Assembly: GCA_050115795.1 (NCBI GenBank) | Contig: JASFPT010000068.1 | Span: 1 to 15,977 of the forward strand | Source: JAIPEL01 sp050115795 | Lineage (GTDB): Bacteria > Desulfobacterota > Desulfobacteria > Desulfobacterales > CAFBRK01 | DNA length: 15,977 nt | Direction of reading: 5' to 3' | Shown here: piece by piece, positions 1 to 7,673 of the stretch | How the letters are laid out: each line of letters opens with the position of its first letter | How positions within the stretch are numbered: position 1 is the stretch's first letter | Made by a program: the position numbers and the translations under genes | The notes under the pieces: model-generated | What the model was told of the DNA's origin: nothing | The model's database searches: none | Seen by the model: the letters and a program-made list of their open reading frames with translations, nothing else

Positions 1-250
1 TACCGGCAAGCTGCTTCATGTGCTCGACGTCAAACACGTCGTGCACCAGCCCCATGCCCTTGTGGCCCACGATGGTCCCGTCGCGGTTGACGGCGATCCC
101 GGCGCTTTCCTGGCCCCGGTGCTGGAGAGCGTAGAGCCCGAAATAGCACAGGCGCGCGGCGTCGGGGTGGCCGTGGATGGCAAACAACCCGCAGGCTTCT
201 TTCGGCTTGTCTTCTTCATGTGCGTCGATCATCGGAAGTTTCGGCTCCAT
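1..250 (-). CDS. purF: Amidophosphoribosyltransferase (PurF), N-terminal part; runs off the left edge
   Basis: PurF catalyses the first committed step of de novo purine synthesis: PRPP plus glutamine gives 5-phosphoribosylamine. About 83 residues are visible, reading from 250 leftwards. They include EACGLFAIHG, LCYFGLYALQHRGQESAGIA and GHKGMGLVHDVF, the signature of the N-terminal (Ntn) glutamine amidotransferase domain. The expected nucleophile is Cys20, so a propeptide of about 19 residues would have to be removed. This resembles the processed Bacillus-type PurF rather than the E. coli form, which starts Met-Cys. The ATG at 250 lies 6 bp beyond the carB stop. A second in-frame Met at 232 is possible, and neither has a strong Shine-Dalgarno sequence, so translation is probably coupled to carB. 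The phosphoribosyltransferase domain is outside the window. Confidence in the family is high; the exact start is less sure. Confidence 0.93.
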   Translation of the reverse strand, partial: MEPKLPMIDAHEEDKPKEACGLFAIHGHPDAARLCYFGLYALQHRGQESAGIAVNRDGTIVGHKGMGLVHDVFDVEHMKQLAG

Positions 251-256
251 TTCGGG

Positions 257-3200
257 CTACCCGTGATACTCTTGGAGGCTTTTCACCGCCAGCTTCTTTT
301 CCTTCAAGGCGGCGATCCCACGGGCCATGGCCATGGCCCCGGCCACGGTGGTCACATAAGGGATATTGAATTTCAGTGCGGCACGGCGGATCTGGTACCC
401 GTCATTTCGGGGCTCTTCGCCGGTTCCGGTGTTGACGACGAGCTGAATCTCGCCGTTTTTGATGGCGTCGGCCACGTGGGGGCGGCCCATGCTCACCTTG
501 TTGATGCACTGATTGCCGATGCCGTTCTGGTGGAGGAAAAAAGAGGTTCCCCGGGTGGCCACGATGGAAAACCCGATTTCGGAGAATTTATTGGCCACCG
601 GCAGCAACGCAGCCTTGTCCGGGTCCTGCACGCTGATAAAGACCGTGCCCTCGGTGGTGATTTTCTGACCGGCCCCGAGCTGGGCCTTGGCAAAGGCTGC
701 GCCGAACTTCTCGTCGATGCCCATCACTTCCCCGGTCGACTTCATCTCCGGGCCGAGCAGGGTGTCCACGTCCGGGAACCGGTTGAAGGGGAGCACCGCC
801 TCTTTGACCGACACGTGACCGGGGACGACCTCGGCGGTCAGGCCCAGGTCCTTGAGCCGCTTTCCGAGCATCACCTTGGTGGCGAGCTTGGCCAGGGGAA
901 CGCCGGTGGCCTTGCTCACGAAGGGGACCGTCCGGGATGCGCGGGGATTGACCTCCAGCACAAAGAGTCGGCGATCCTTGATGGCGTACTGGACGTTCAT
1001 CAGCCCGATCACGTCGAGTTCGGCGGCCATGGCCCGGGTGGCGGCCGCGATCTGTTCGATCATGGCCGGCTCGATGCTTTGCGGGGGGAGCACGCAGGCC
1101 GAGTCTCCCGAGTGCACGCCGGCGGCTTCGATATGCTCCATGATGCCGCCGATGACGGTCGTCTCTCCGTCGCAGATGGCGTCCACGTCCACCTCCACGG
1201 CCTCTTCCAGGAATTTGTCGATCAGCACCGGATGCTCGTCGGAGGCCTGGATGGCGAGGCGGGCGAAATTTTCCAGCTCCCGTTCATGGTAGACGATCTT
1301 CATGGCGCGGCCCCCCAGCACGAAAGACGGCCGGACAATGACCGGGTACCCGATCCGGGCCGCGACCGCCTTTGCCTCGGCTACGGTCATGGCCGTGCCG
1401 TTGGCCGGCTGGACCAGTCCGAGCTTGTTGAGCATCGCCTGGAACTGTTCCCGGTTCTCGGCTCGGTCGATATTGTCCGGGTGGGTTCCGAGGATCGGAA
1501 CACCGGCCCGGGCAAGGGGGGTGGACAGGTTCAGGGGCGTCTGACCGCCGAATTGAACGATGACCCCTTCCGGCTTTTCCTTTTCGACGATGTGCAGCAC
1601 GTCCTCCTTGGTCAGGGGCTCGAAGTAGAGCTTGTCGGACGTGTCGTAGTCGGTGGATACCGTTTCCGGATTGCTGTTGATCATGATGCTCTCGACGCCT
1701 TCCTCGCGCAGGGCAAAGGAGGCGTGCACACAGCAGTAGTCGAACTCGATCCCCTGGCCGATTCGGTTGGGTCCGCCGCCCAGGATCATCACCTTTTTCG
1801 CCTCCGACACCCGGGCTTCGCATTCCTGCTCGTAGGTGCTGTAGTAGTACGGAGTGGCGGCCTTGAATTCAGCGGCGCAGGTGTCGACCAGCTTGTACAC
1901 CGGCCGGATGCCGTGTTCTTTTCGGCGCGATTCGACGGCATCGGCCGAGCTGCCGGTCAGGTGGGCGATCTGGACGTCGGAAAACCCCCAGGCCTTGGCC
2001 CGGCGGAGCAGGTCCAGGGGGAGCCCTTCGCCGGCCGCGGCGATCTTGTCTTCCATCTCGACGATCTGTCGGATCTGGTGGAGAAACCAGGGGTCGATGT
2101 GGGTCAGCGCGTTGATCTGCTCCACGGACATCCCGCTTTGAAGGGCGAAGCGCAGGTAGAAGATCCGCTTGGAATTGGGAATCGCCAGCTTTTTTTCGAT
2201 GTCGGCTGCGGCCGGCATCTGGCCGTCGGTCTCCGCATAGTCCTTGCCGTCGGCTCCGAGCCCGAAGCGCCCGATCTCCAGGGAACGAAGTCCCTTTTGC
2301 AGCGCCTCTTTGAAGGTGCGGCCGATCGACATCGTTTCGCCCACCGACTTCATGGAGGTGGTCAGCAGATCCTCGGTTTCGGGAAATTTTTCGAACGTCC
2401 AGCGGGGGATCTTGACGACGCAGTAGTCGAGGGTCGGCTCGAAAGAGGCCAGGGTCTCGCCGGTGATGTCGTTTGCAATTTCGTCGAGGGTGAACCCGAC
2501 CGCAAGCTTGGCCGCGATCTTGGCGATCGGAAAGCCGGTGGCCTTGGAGGCGAGGGCCGAGCTGCGTGACACCCGGGGGTTCATCTCGATGACCACCATC
2601 TCCCCGGTTCGGGGATGGATGGCGAATTGAACGTTGGATCCGCCGGTGTCGACGCCGATCTCCCGCATGATGGCGATGGCTGCGTTGCGCATCACCTGGT
2701 ATTCCCGGTCCGAAAGCGTCTGGGCCGGGGCGACCGTGATGCTGTCGCCGGTGTGCACCCCCATCGGATCGATGTTTTCGATCGAGCAGATGATGACCAC
2801 ATTGTCTCCGTGGTCCCGCATGACCTCCAGTTCGTATTCCTTCCAGCCGAGGACCGACTCTTCCAGCATGATCTGATGGATGAGGCTGGCGTCCAGGCCG
2901 GCCTTGGCGAACTGTTCCAGGTCTTCTGCATTGTAGGCCACCCCGCCGCCGGTCCCGCCCAGGGTGTAGCTGGGCCGAACGATGATCGGAAAGCCGATCT
3001 TCTCGGCGGCGTCCATGGCCTCGGCCAGGCTGGTGACGATCTCGCTTCTGGGCACCCGAAGACCGATGTTCTCCATGGCGTGCCGGAATCGGTCCCGGTC
3101 TTCGGCCTTTTCGATGGCGTCGATGGAGGCCCCGATCATCTCCACGCCGTATTTTTCCAGCGCGCCCCTTCGGGCAACCTCGATGGCCGTGTTCAGCCCG

Positions 3201-3481
3201 GTCTGGCCGCCAAGGGTGGGCAAAAGCGCATCCGGTCGCTCTTTTTCGATAATCTGTTCCACCGCTTCGGCCACCACCGGCTCCACATAGGTTCGGTGAG
3301 CCGTCTCCGGATCGGTCATGATGGTGGCCGGGTTGCTGTTGACCAGGACGACTTCGAAGCCCTCTTCCTTGAGCGCCTTGCAGGCCTGGGTGCCGGAATA
3401 ATCGAATTCGCAGGCTTGGCTGATGATGATCGGACCGGCCCCGATGATCAGGATCTTGTGGATGTCGTTCCGTTTCGGCAT
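257..3481 (-). CDS. carB: Carbamoyl-phosphate synthase large subunit (CarB)
   Basis: CarB uses ammonia from CarA, bicarbonate and two ATP to make carbamoyl phosphate for pyrimidines and arginine. The protein is 1074 aa, the usual full length (about 1073). It shows the duplicated synthetase organisation. The first half opens with KILIIGAGPIII then ACEFDYSGTQACKAL and contains RPSYTLGGTGGG. The second half opens near residue 566 with VMILGGGPNRIGQGIEFDY and contains RPSFVLGGRAMKIVY. The last 130 or so residues form the MGS-like allosteric domain (GTVFISVQD, VATRGTSFFL, VVNTGTGEEPRNDGYQIRRA), where UMP and ornithine act in characterised homologues. One small oddity is Ser at the position usually Gly in the GPIVIGQ motif of the first half. 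The ATG at 3481 is preceded by only a weak AGAAG. carA lies upstream with a 197-bp gap, which is wide for this pair; purF follows after 6 bp. Confidence 0.98.
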   Translation of the reverse strand: MPKRNDIHKILIIGAGPIIISQACEFDYSGTQACKALKEEGFEVVLVNSNPATIMTDPETAHRTYVEPVVAEAVEQIIEKERPDALLPTLGGQTGLNTAIEVARRGALEKYGVEMIGASIDAIEKAEDRDRFRHAMENIGLRVPRSEIVTSLAEAMDAAEKIGFPIIVRPSYTLGGTGGGVAYNAEDLEQFAKAGLDASLIHQIMLEESVLGWKEYELEVMRDHGDNVVIICSIENIDPMGVHTGDSITVAPAQTLSDREYQVMRNAAIAIMREIGVDTGGSNVQFAIHPRTGEMVVIEMNPRVSRSSALASKATGFPIAKIAAKLAVGFTLDEIANDITGETLASFEPTLDYCVVKIPRWTFEKFPETEDLLTTSMKSVGETMSIGRTFKEALQKGLRSLEIGRFGLGADGKDYAETDGQMPAAADIEKKLAIPNSKRIFYLRFALQSGMSVEQINALTHIDPWFLHQIRQIVEMEDKIAAAGEGLPLDLLRRAKAWGFSDVQIAHLTGSSADAVESRRKEHGIRPVYKLVDTCAAEFKAATPYYYSTYEQECEARVSEAKKVMILGGGPNRIGQGIEFDYCCVHASFALREEGVESIMINSNPETVSTDYDTSDKLYFEPLTKEDVLHIVEKEKPEGVIVQFGGQTPLNLSTPLARAGVPILGTHPDNIDRAENREQFQAMLNKLGLVQPANGTAMTVAEAKAVAARIGYPVIVRPSFVLGGRAMKIVYHERELENFARLAIQASDEHPVLIDKFLEEAVEVDVDAICDGETTVIGGIMEHIEAAGVHSGDSACVLPPQSIEPAMIEQIAAATRAMAAELDVIGLMNVQYAIKDRRLFVLEVNPRASRTVPFVSKATGVPLAKLATKVMLGKRLKDLGLTAEVVPGHVSVKEAVLPFNRFPDVDTLLGPEMKSTGEVMGIDEKFGAAFAKAQLGAGQKITTEGTVFISVQDPDKAALLPVANKFSEIGFSIVATRGTSFFLHQNGIGNQCINKVSMGRPHVADAIKNGEIQLVVNTGTGEEPRNDGYQIRRAALKFNIPYVTTVAGAMAMARGIAALKEKKLAVKSLQEYHG

Positions 3482-3678
3482 ACGCTTCTTTTTCTATGCG
3501 GCCAATTCAAAAGCCGAAGCCTCCACTTCCAGTGGAGGGCATGGAAGGCTCTCCCTCTTTTGGGGAGAGAAAAAGAAAGCACGAAATTCGAATTTCGTGT
3601 TTCGGATTTCGGATTTTTGGTCCGATGGTCCTTTTCTGTTGGGGATGCCAACCGCCTTCCGCCCCACCGGGGATTTTC
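3482..3678. repeat. carA-carB gap with three inverted repeats; probable dispersed repeat DNA
   Basis: This 197-bp gap contains three tight inverted repeats. The first is an 8-bp perfect stem with a 3-nt loop at 3520-3538. The second is a 7-bp stem with a 7-nt loop at 3549-3569 (CTCTCCC/GGGAGAG). The third is a perfect 20-bp palindrome at 3580-3599, centred on TTCGAA. It is followed at 3600-3611 by TTTCGGATTTCG, which recurs exactly, in opposite orientation, at 7469-7480 in the gltB2/gltB3 gap. The word TCGAATTTCG is shared too. carA and carB are usually adjacent or overlapping, so the gap looks like inserted repetitive DNA rather than a regulatory region. No convincing ORF or strong promoter is seen here. 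Calling it a dispersed family is inference from two copies plus my recollection of similar AT-rich tracts in related genomes. Confidence 0.55.
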
Positions 3679-4827
3679 TCAACTGCGGGTTTCGGCCATC
3701 ATTTTCACAAAGTCCCCAAACAGGTACTCGGCGTCGTGGGGGCCCGGGGAGGCTTCCGGGTGATACTGTACCGCCTGCAGGGGGAGCATGCGGTGCCGGA
3801 ACCCCTCCAGGGTGTCGTCGTTCAGATTGATGTGGGTGATTTCGATCTCGTCCGGCTTCAGACTTTTTGAATCCACCGCAAAACCGTGGTTCTGGGAGGT
3901 GATCTCCACCCGTCCGGTGCGCAGGTTTTTCACTGGCTGGTTGGCTCCCCGGTGGCCGAATTTGAGCTTGAAGGTTTTCCCGCCCACGGCCAAGCCCAGC
4001 AGCTGGTGTCCGAGGCAGATGCCGAACAACGGCCGGAAGCCGAGCAGCGCCCGGATGGCGTTTACGGCATAGACCACCGGCTCCGGGTCGCCCGGGCCGT
4101 TGGACAGAAATATGCCGTCCGGGGAAAGCGCCTTGACGGTGTCTGCGTCGGTGGCCGCAGGGACCACCACGGTTTCGCACCCGACCCGCTCCAGATTCCG
4201 CAGGATGTTGTACTTGATGCCGTAGTCGAAGGCGAGCACCGCATAGCGGTCCTTCTGGCGCCAGGGGCGCTGTGCCAGACCCTCGGACAGGGGAACCGGC
4301 TTTCCCGCCTGCCACCGGTACGGGGCCGGGGTGCTCACGCCGCTGGCCAGGTCGAGGCCCACCATACTCGGTACATTCCCGGCGCGGGCCACCAGGATGT
4401 CGGGGTCGAGCTCATTGGTGGAGATCACCGCCCGCATGGCCCCGGCGTTCCGGATATGGCGGGTCAGCGCCCGGGTGTCGAGTTCGTCGACCCCAAGCAC
4501 CCCCTGGCGGGTCAGGTAGTCGGCCAGGGTTGCCGTGGCGCGGAAATTGCTCGGAAATTCCTCGTATTCCCGGACGATGAAACCGGCCACCTGGATTTTT
4601 GCCGACTCGACGTCCTCGGCATTGACACCGTAGTTTCCCACCAGGGGGTAGGTCATCGTGACGATCTGACCCCGGTAGGAAGGATCGGTGAGCACCTCCT
4701 GGTAGCCGGTCATGCTCGTGTTGAAAACCACCTCGCCCTGCGCTTCACCGGGGCCGGTGAACGACCGGCAGGGAAAGGTACGCCCGTCTTCCAGGGCAAA
4801 CAGCGCTTTCATTGGTTCGATGCCCAT
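3679..4827 (-). CDS. carA: Carbamoyl-phosphate synthase small (glutaminase) subunit (CarA)
   Basis: CarA hydrolyses glutamine and channels ammonia to CarB. The protein is 382 aa, close to the family's 370-385. The N-terminal CPSase domain begins KALFALEDGRTF and contains GEVVFNTSMTGYQEVLTDPS and YGVNAEDVES. The C-terminal class I amidotransferase domain (about 195-380) has LSNGPGDPEP, then the nucleophile Cys271 in FGICLGHQLLG, and His356/Glu358 in VQYHPEASPGPHD, so the catalytic triad is complete. A start at 4812 (Met6) would match the usual family N terminus better. The ATG at 4827 is kept as the longest form, since neither has a good Shine-Dalgarno. The gene lies downstream of gltB3-gltD and upstream of carB on the same strand. 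Confidence 0.97.
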   Translation of the reverse strand: MGIEPMKALFALEDGRTFPCRSFTGPGEAQGEVVFNTSMTGYQEVLTDPSYRGQIVTMTYPLVGNYGVNAEDVESAKIQVAGFIVREYEEFPSNFRATATLADYLTRQGVLGVDELDTRALTRHIRNAGAMRAVISTNELDPDILVARAGNVPSMVGLDLASGVSTPAPYRWQAGKPVPLSEGLAQRPWRQKDRYAVLAFDYGIKYNILRNLERVGCETVVVPAATDADTVKALSPDGIFLSNGPGDPEPVVYAVNAIRALLGFRPLFGICLGHQLLGLAVGGKTFKLKFGHRGANQPVKNLRTGRVEITSQNHGFAVDSKSLKPDEIEITHINLNDDTLEGFRHRMLPLQAVQYHPEASPGPHDAEYLFGDFVKMMAETRS

Positions 4828-4866
4828 AATCGATCGATTTCAGTCCTTGCGGCTTTTTGCGTACCG

Positions 4867-4895
4867 CATATGGCATATTTGGGGCGATACATCAA
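4867..4895 (-). promoter_or_regulatory. Weak candidate promoter for carA
   Basis: On the minus strand, TTGATG (4895-4890) and CATATG (4872-4867) are separated by 17 bp, about 40 bp upstream of the carA start. The -35 box matches four of six consensus bases and the -10 box only three. This is a plausible carA promoter by position, not a strong one; readthrough from the gltB genes is the alternative. Confidence 0.25.
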
Positions 4896-4975
4896 GGAGA
4901 GGCGGTTGATTGGTCAGATGGTTGATTGGCCAAATGGGAAAAACCACTTCATTTACCGTAATTTCGAAGTGTTAC

Positions 4976-5000
4976 AAAAGCGCCCCGGAAGGGCCCTTCC
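4976..5000 (-). terminator. Possible weak intrinsic terminator after gltB3-gltD
   Basis: Read on the minus strand, about 36 nt after the gltB3-gltD stop there is a perfect palindrome GGAAGGGCCCTTCC (5000-4987), then GGGGCGC and a run of four T (4979-4976). The palindrome leaves little room for a loop and the T run is short and displaced, so this is a weak or partial terminator at best. Confidence 0.3.
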
Positions 5001-5035
5001 AATTGACGAATCGACGATTCAACCAAACAACCATC

Positions 5036-7369
5036 TTACCCCATCGGCGTGTTTTCCACCAAATCCCAGATGCCGCAGGGGCAGGCGCCGGCGCAAAATC
5101 CGCAGCCGATGCACCGGTCGGGGTCCACCACGTATTCGTATCCGGATCCATCGTCGGTCTCCTTGCGGGAGATGGCCGTCTGGGGGCAGATCGCCGCGCA
5201 GATGCCGCAGTCCCGGCAGGCCCCGCAGGAGGAACACTGGGAGCCGCAGTGTTCCACGTCCTCGTAGACCACCACCCGTGGGTCGAAGTATTCGAGCTTG
5301 ACCCGCTCCCGGTCGATCATCTTCTTTGGGCTGAACTCGGGCCGCTTGCCCGCCAGAATGTCGGTGATGGCCGCTGCGGCCGTGCGGCCGGCGCCGACGG
5401 CGTCGGTGAGCAGTCCGGGGCGGACCGCGTCGCCGACGGCAAAGATCTTCGGATCCGAACTCTGGTAGATTTCGTTGACGGAGACAAAACCGTGGGCCGT
5501 GGCCACCTCCTTGGGCAGAAACGACAGGTCCGGGGCATCCCCGATCGACACGAAGACCGTGTCGGCGGCAAGGACCTCCCCGTCGGCGAGCACCACCCCT
5601 TCCTCGGTGATCTCCTGGGTGAAGACCGGCCACCGGAACACGGCGCCGACCGCCTCGGCCTGCTTCCGTTCCTTGCCGAAGGAGGCCGGCGCCTGGATGT
5701 CGATAAGGGTGATGGTCTCGGCGCCCAGCCGGTGGGCTTCTGCCGCCACATCGCAGCCGACGTTGCCGGCGCCGATGATGACCACCTGCTTTCCGACGGT
5801 CGCCTTGCCGGCCTTTGCCGCCTCCAGAAACGACAGGGCCGCCACGGTCCTCTCCTTGCCGGGCACCGGCAGCATCCGCGGTTTCCGGGCGCCGGCTGCG
5901 ATGACGAGAAAATCGTAATCGTCCTTGAGCCGTTGAACGTCGTCCCGGTTGATTTCCTGCTGCAGGTGGACGTGGGGGATGACCTCCCCCATCCGGGAAA
6001 GCTCCGCGTCGACCACCTCCGCCGGGATTCGTGATTCGGGAATGGCCGAAGCGATCTTTCCCCCCAGGGTTTCGGACATGTCGTAGACCACCGCCTCGTG
6101 TCCCGCCCGACGGAGCTGCCAGGCCACGGAGATGCCCGCCGGACCCCCGCCGATCACCGCGATCCGCCTGCCGGAGAGCTTGGGCAGTGCGGGCAGCCGG
6201 GCCGCGATGCTCGCCCTTCCCAGTTCGGTGATGTCCACCGGCGCCATGAAGGCCGACTGGCGGGTACAGGCGGACATGCAGGGGTTCGGGCAGAGGTAGC
6301 CGCAGATCGTGGCCGGAAAGGGGGTGTAGGAAAGGGCCAGATCCACGGCTTCGTCGACCCGGCCTTCCCGGATCAGGCGCCAGCGCTCATGGACCGGAAC
6401 GCCGGTGGGGCAGGACGCCTCGCAGGGCGCCAGATATTTGCGGTTTTCCCACACCGGAACGAAGCGTCGAAGTTCGCCGGTGGTGATCACCGGAATGGGG
6501 CTTCGGTCCAGATCGGTCAGATCGCCGATGAGTCCGCCCCGGCCGAGTTCCGTATCCCAGATTTCCTGATGGAAGGAGCGCATGGATCGTTTGCGCTTTC
6601 CGGTCCGCTCCTGGGGGGTGCGGGCCCGAAGCATCTGCCAGCCGGTGGGGTCGGCCAACTCCTCGAACAGTTCGGTTCGGTCGATCCGTTCCAGGAATTC
6701 TTTCAGGTTTGTTTCGAGCCACTGCCATTCCGGGTCCGAGATCGGAACCAGCATAGCGTCGATGTCCGAAAACCCCTTATGGGGCCCCCGGAAATAAGCC
6801 TTTCCACTTACCATGCCCACGAAGGGGCGGTAGCCCAGCACATTTTCCGGGTTCTGGGCCTTGAATCCGCAGACCACGGCAATGCCGCCGGCCATGAATT
6901 CTCCGAAATAGTCGCCGGCGGATCCGAGCACCCAAAGCTCGGGCGGATCGAACCGCGGGTTTTGCTTGGTCATGGTCATGCCCCGGGCGCCGATGTTCCC
7001 GCCCACGAAGATCTTGCCCTGGGCCATGGCGTTTGCCGTGCCGTTTGCGGCGTTTCCATGGATCGTCACGGTGGCGCCGGCGTTGAGCCAGCCGGTGTCG
7101 TCCGAAGCCGGGCCCATCACTTCGATGTCGGTGTTCGGGTAGCCCATGGCGCCGACCCGCTGGCCGGGATGGCCCTCGATCCGCACGTAGACCGGCTTGT
7201 CCCCCGACTTCCAGAGCCTCCCGCCGATGCCGTGCTGACCGTAGGCGTTGACCTTGATCTGCATGTAGCCGCGCTCCACGGCGCGCTGAATCTGCTCTTC
7301 CAGGATGCGGGAGTCGATGCGCTCGCCGTCCACCCGCCCGTTGATCACGTAATAGTGCCTGCCGTCCAT
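5036..7369 (-). CDS. Glutamate synthase GXGXG domain fused to GltD-type NADPH oxidoreductase and a two-cluster ferredoxin domain
   Basis: The 777-aa protein joins parts that are usually separate. Residues 1 to about 250 form the GltB C-terminal GXGXG beta-helix (for example GQHGIGGRLWKSGD, IHGNAANGTANAM, GGNIGARGMTM, GSAGDYFGEFMAGG). Residues 310-370 carry GltD-type N-terminal cysteines (C316, C320, C356, C360, C364, C368). FAD binding is at about 403-430 (IAVIGGGPAGISVAWQL) and NADPH binding at about 528-560 (VVIIGAGNVGCDVAAEA), with GDA(V/P) motifs at 610 and 646. The C-terminal tail (705-766) has two 4Fe-4S motifs, C718-C721-C724-C728 and C753-C756-C759-C763, plus extra Cys at 708, 712, 715 and 765. 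With the FMN and glutaminase subunits upstream it would complete a three-polypeptide NADPH-dependent GOGAT. The ATG at 7369 has a GGAG Shine-Dalgarno 5 nt before it. Confidence 0.9.
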   Translation of the reverse strand: MDGRHYYVINGRVDGERIDSRILEEQIQRAVERGYMQIKVNAYGQHGIGGRLWKSGDKPVYVRIEGHPGQRVGAMGYPNTDIEVMGPASDDTGWLNAGATVTIHGNAANGTANAMAQGKIFVGGNIGARGMTMTKQNPRFDPPELWVLGSAGDYFGEFMAGGIAVVCGFKAQNPENVLGYRPFVGMVSGKAYFRGPHKGFSDIDAMLVPISDPEWQWLETNLKEFLERIDRTELFEELADPTGWQMLRARTPQERTGKRKRSMRSFHQEIWDTELGRGGLIGDLTDLDRSPIPVITTGELRRFVPVWENRKYLAPCEASCPTGVPVHERWRLIREGRVDEAVDLALSYTPFPATICGYLCPNPCMSACTRQSAFMAPVDITELGRASIAARLPALPKLSGRRIAVIGGGPAGISVAWQLRRAGHEAVVYDMSETLGGKIASAIPESRIPAEVVDAELSRMGEVIPHVHLQQEINRDDVQRLKDDYDFLVIAAGARKPRMLPVPGKERTVAALSFLEAAKAGKATVGKQVVIIGAGNVGCDVAAEAHRLGAETITLIDIQAPASFGKERKQAEAVGAVFRWPVFTQEITEEGVVLADGEVLAADTVFVSIGDAPDLSFLPKEVATAHGFVSVNEIYQSSDPKIFAVGDAVRPGLLTDAVGAGRTAAAAITDILAGKRPEFSPKKMIDRERVKLEYFDPRVVVYEDVEHCGSQCSSCGACRDCGICAAICPQTAISRKETDDGSGYEYVVDPDRCIGCGFCAGACPCGIWDLVENTPMG

Positions 7370-7673
7370 GATGACTCCAGGAAAACTGAAAGTTTGCCGG
7401 CTATGTTACATTCGCCAATGCGGTCCTATAACGCCAGCTAGAAAGTAATAAATCCGAATTTCGAATTTCGAAATCCGAAACAAATCCCAAATCCAAATAA
7501 TCAAATGACAAAAACAGACCGTCTTTAGGCAACGACAGCCATGATGGCATCAGATGGCTTTCCCTGACTGCTGCTGTTTCGGGTTTTAGATTTTGGTCAT
7601 TCGAATTTGTCACTGACGTTTGTCTTCGCCCTTTTCAAGGATTTGTCTGGTGCCTGCCGCTCTGCGGGAGGAT
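7370..7673. repeat. Gap inside the glutamate synthase operon filled by AT-rich repeat-like DNA
   Basis: These 304 bp separate two subunit genes of one enzyme. The AT-rich core at about 7441-7613 has TTCGAATTTCG and CGAAATCCGAAA at one end (7460-7480) and another TTCGAATT motif at the other end (near 7601). The first two words recur in inverted orientation in the carA-carB gap. Internal inverted repeats include AGCCAT/ATGGCT at 7537-7559. Next to the gltB2 stop, an 8-bp stem with one mismatch and a 3-nt loop lies at about 7652-7670 without a T run. A minus-strand frame of 70 codons at 7401-7613 is best read as translation of the repeat, not a gene. I see no clear promoter for the downstream gene. 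Confidence 0.5.

Larger units (their letters stand above)
4828..5035. other. gltB3-gltD/carA intergenic region, repeat-like
   Basis: This 208-bp gap is AT-richer than the flanking genes. It carries a direct repeat, GGTTGATTGG at 4904-4913 and again at 4920-4929, and two inverted repeats. One is GAATCG-A-CGATTC at 5008-5020 and the other is a perfect 14-bp palindrome at 4987-5000. The GGTTGATTGG tracts and the oppositely oriented AACCAAACAACC tract at 5021-5032 look like the two ends of a small repetitive insert. No gene is supported here. It probably holds the end of the glutamate synthase transcript and may hold the carA promoter. Confidence 0.45.

Noticed and set aside
20..2569. Plus-strand open frame of 849 codons opposite carB
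   Set aside because: It is the reverse-frame shadow of carB, whose protein matches the family along its whole length. The antisense translation is Gly/His/Asp-rich low-complexity sequence with no family resemblance.
7401..7613. Minus-strand 70-codon frame in the gltB gap as a small gene
   Set aside because: Its peptide is made of translated TTCGAA/TTCGGA-type repeat words and it has no ribosome binding site. It is better explained as repeat DNA.
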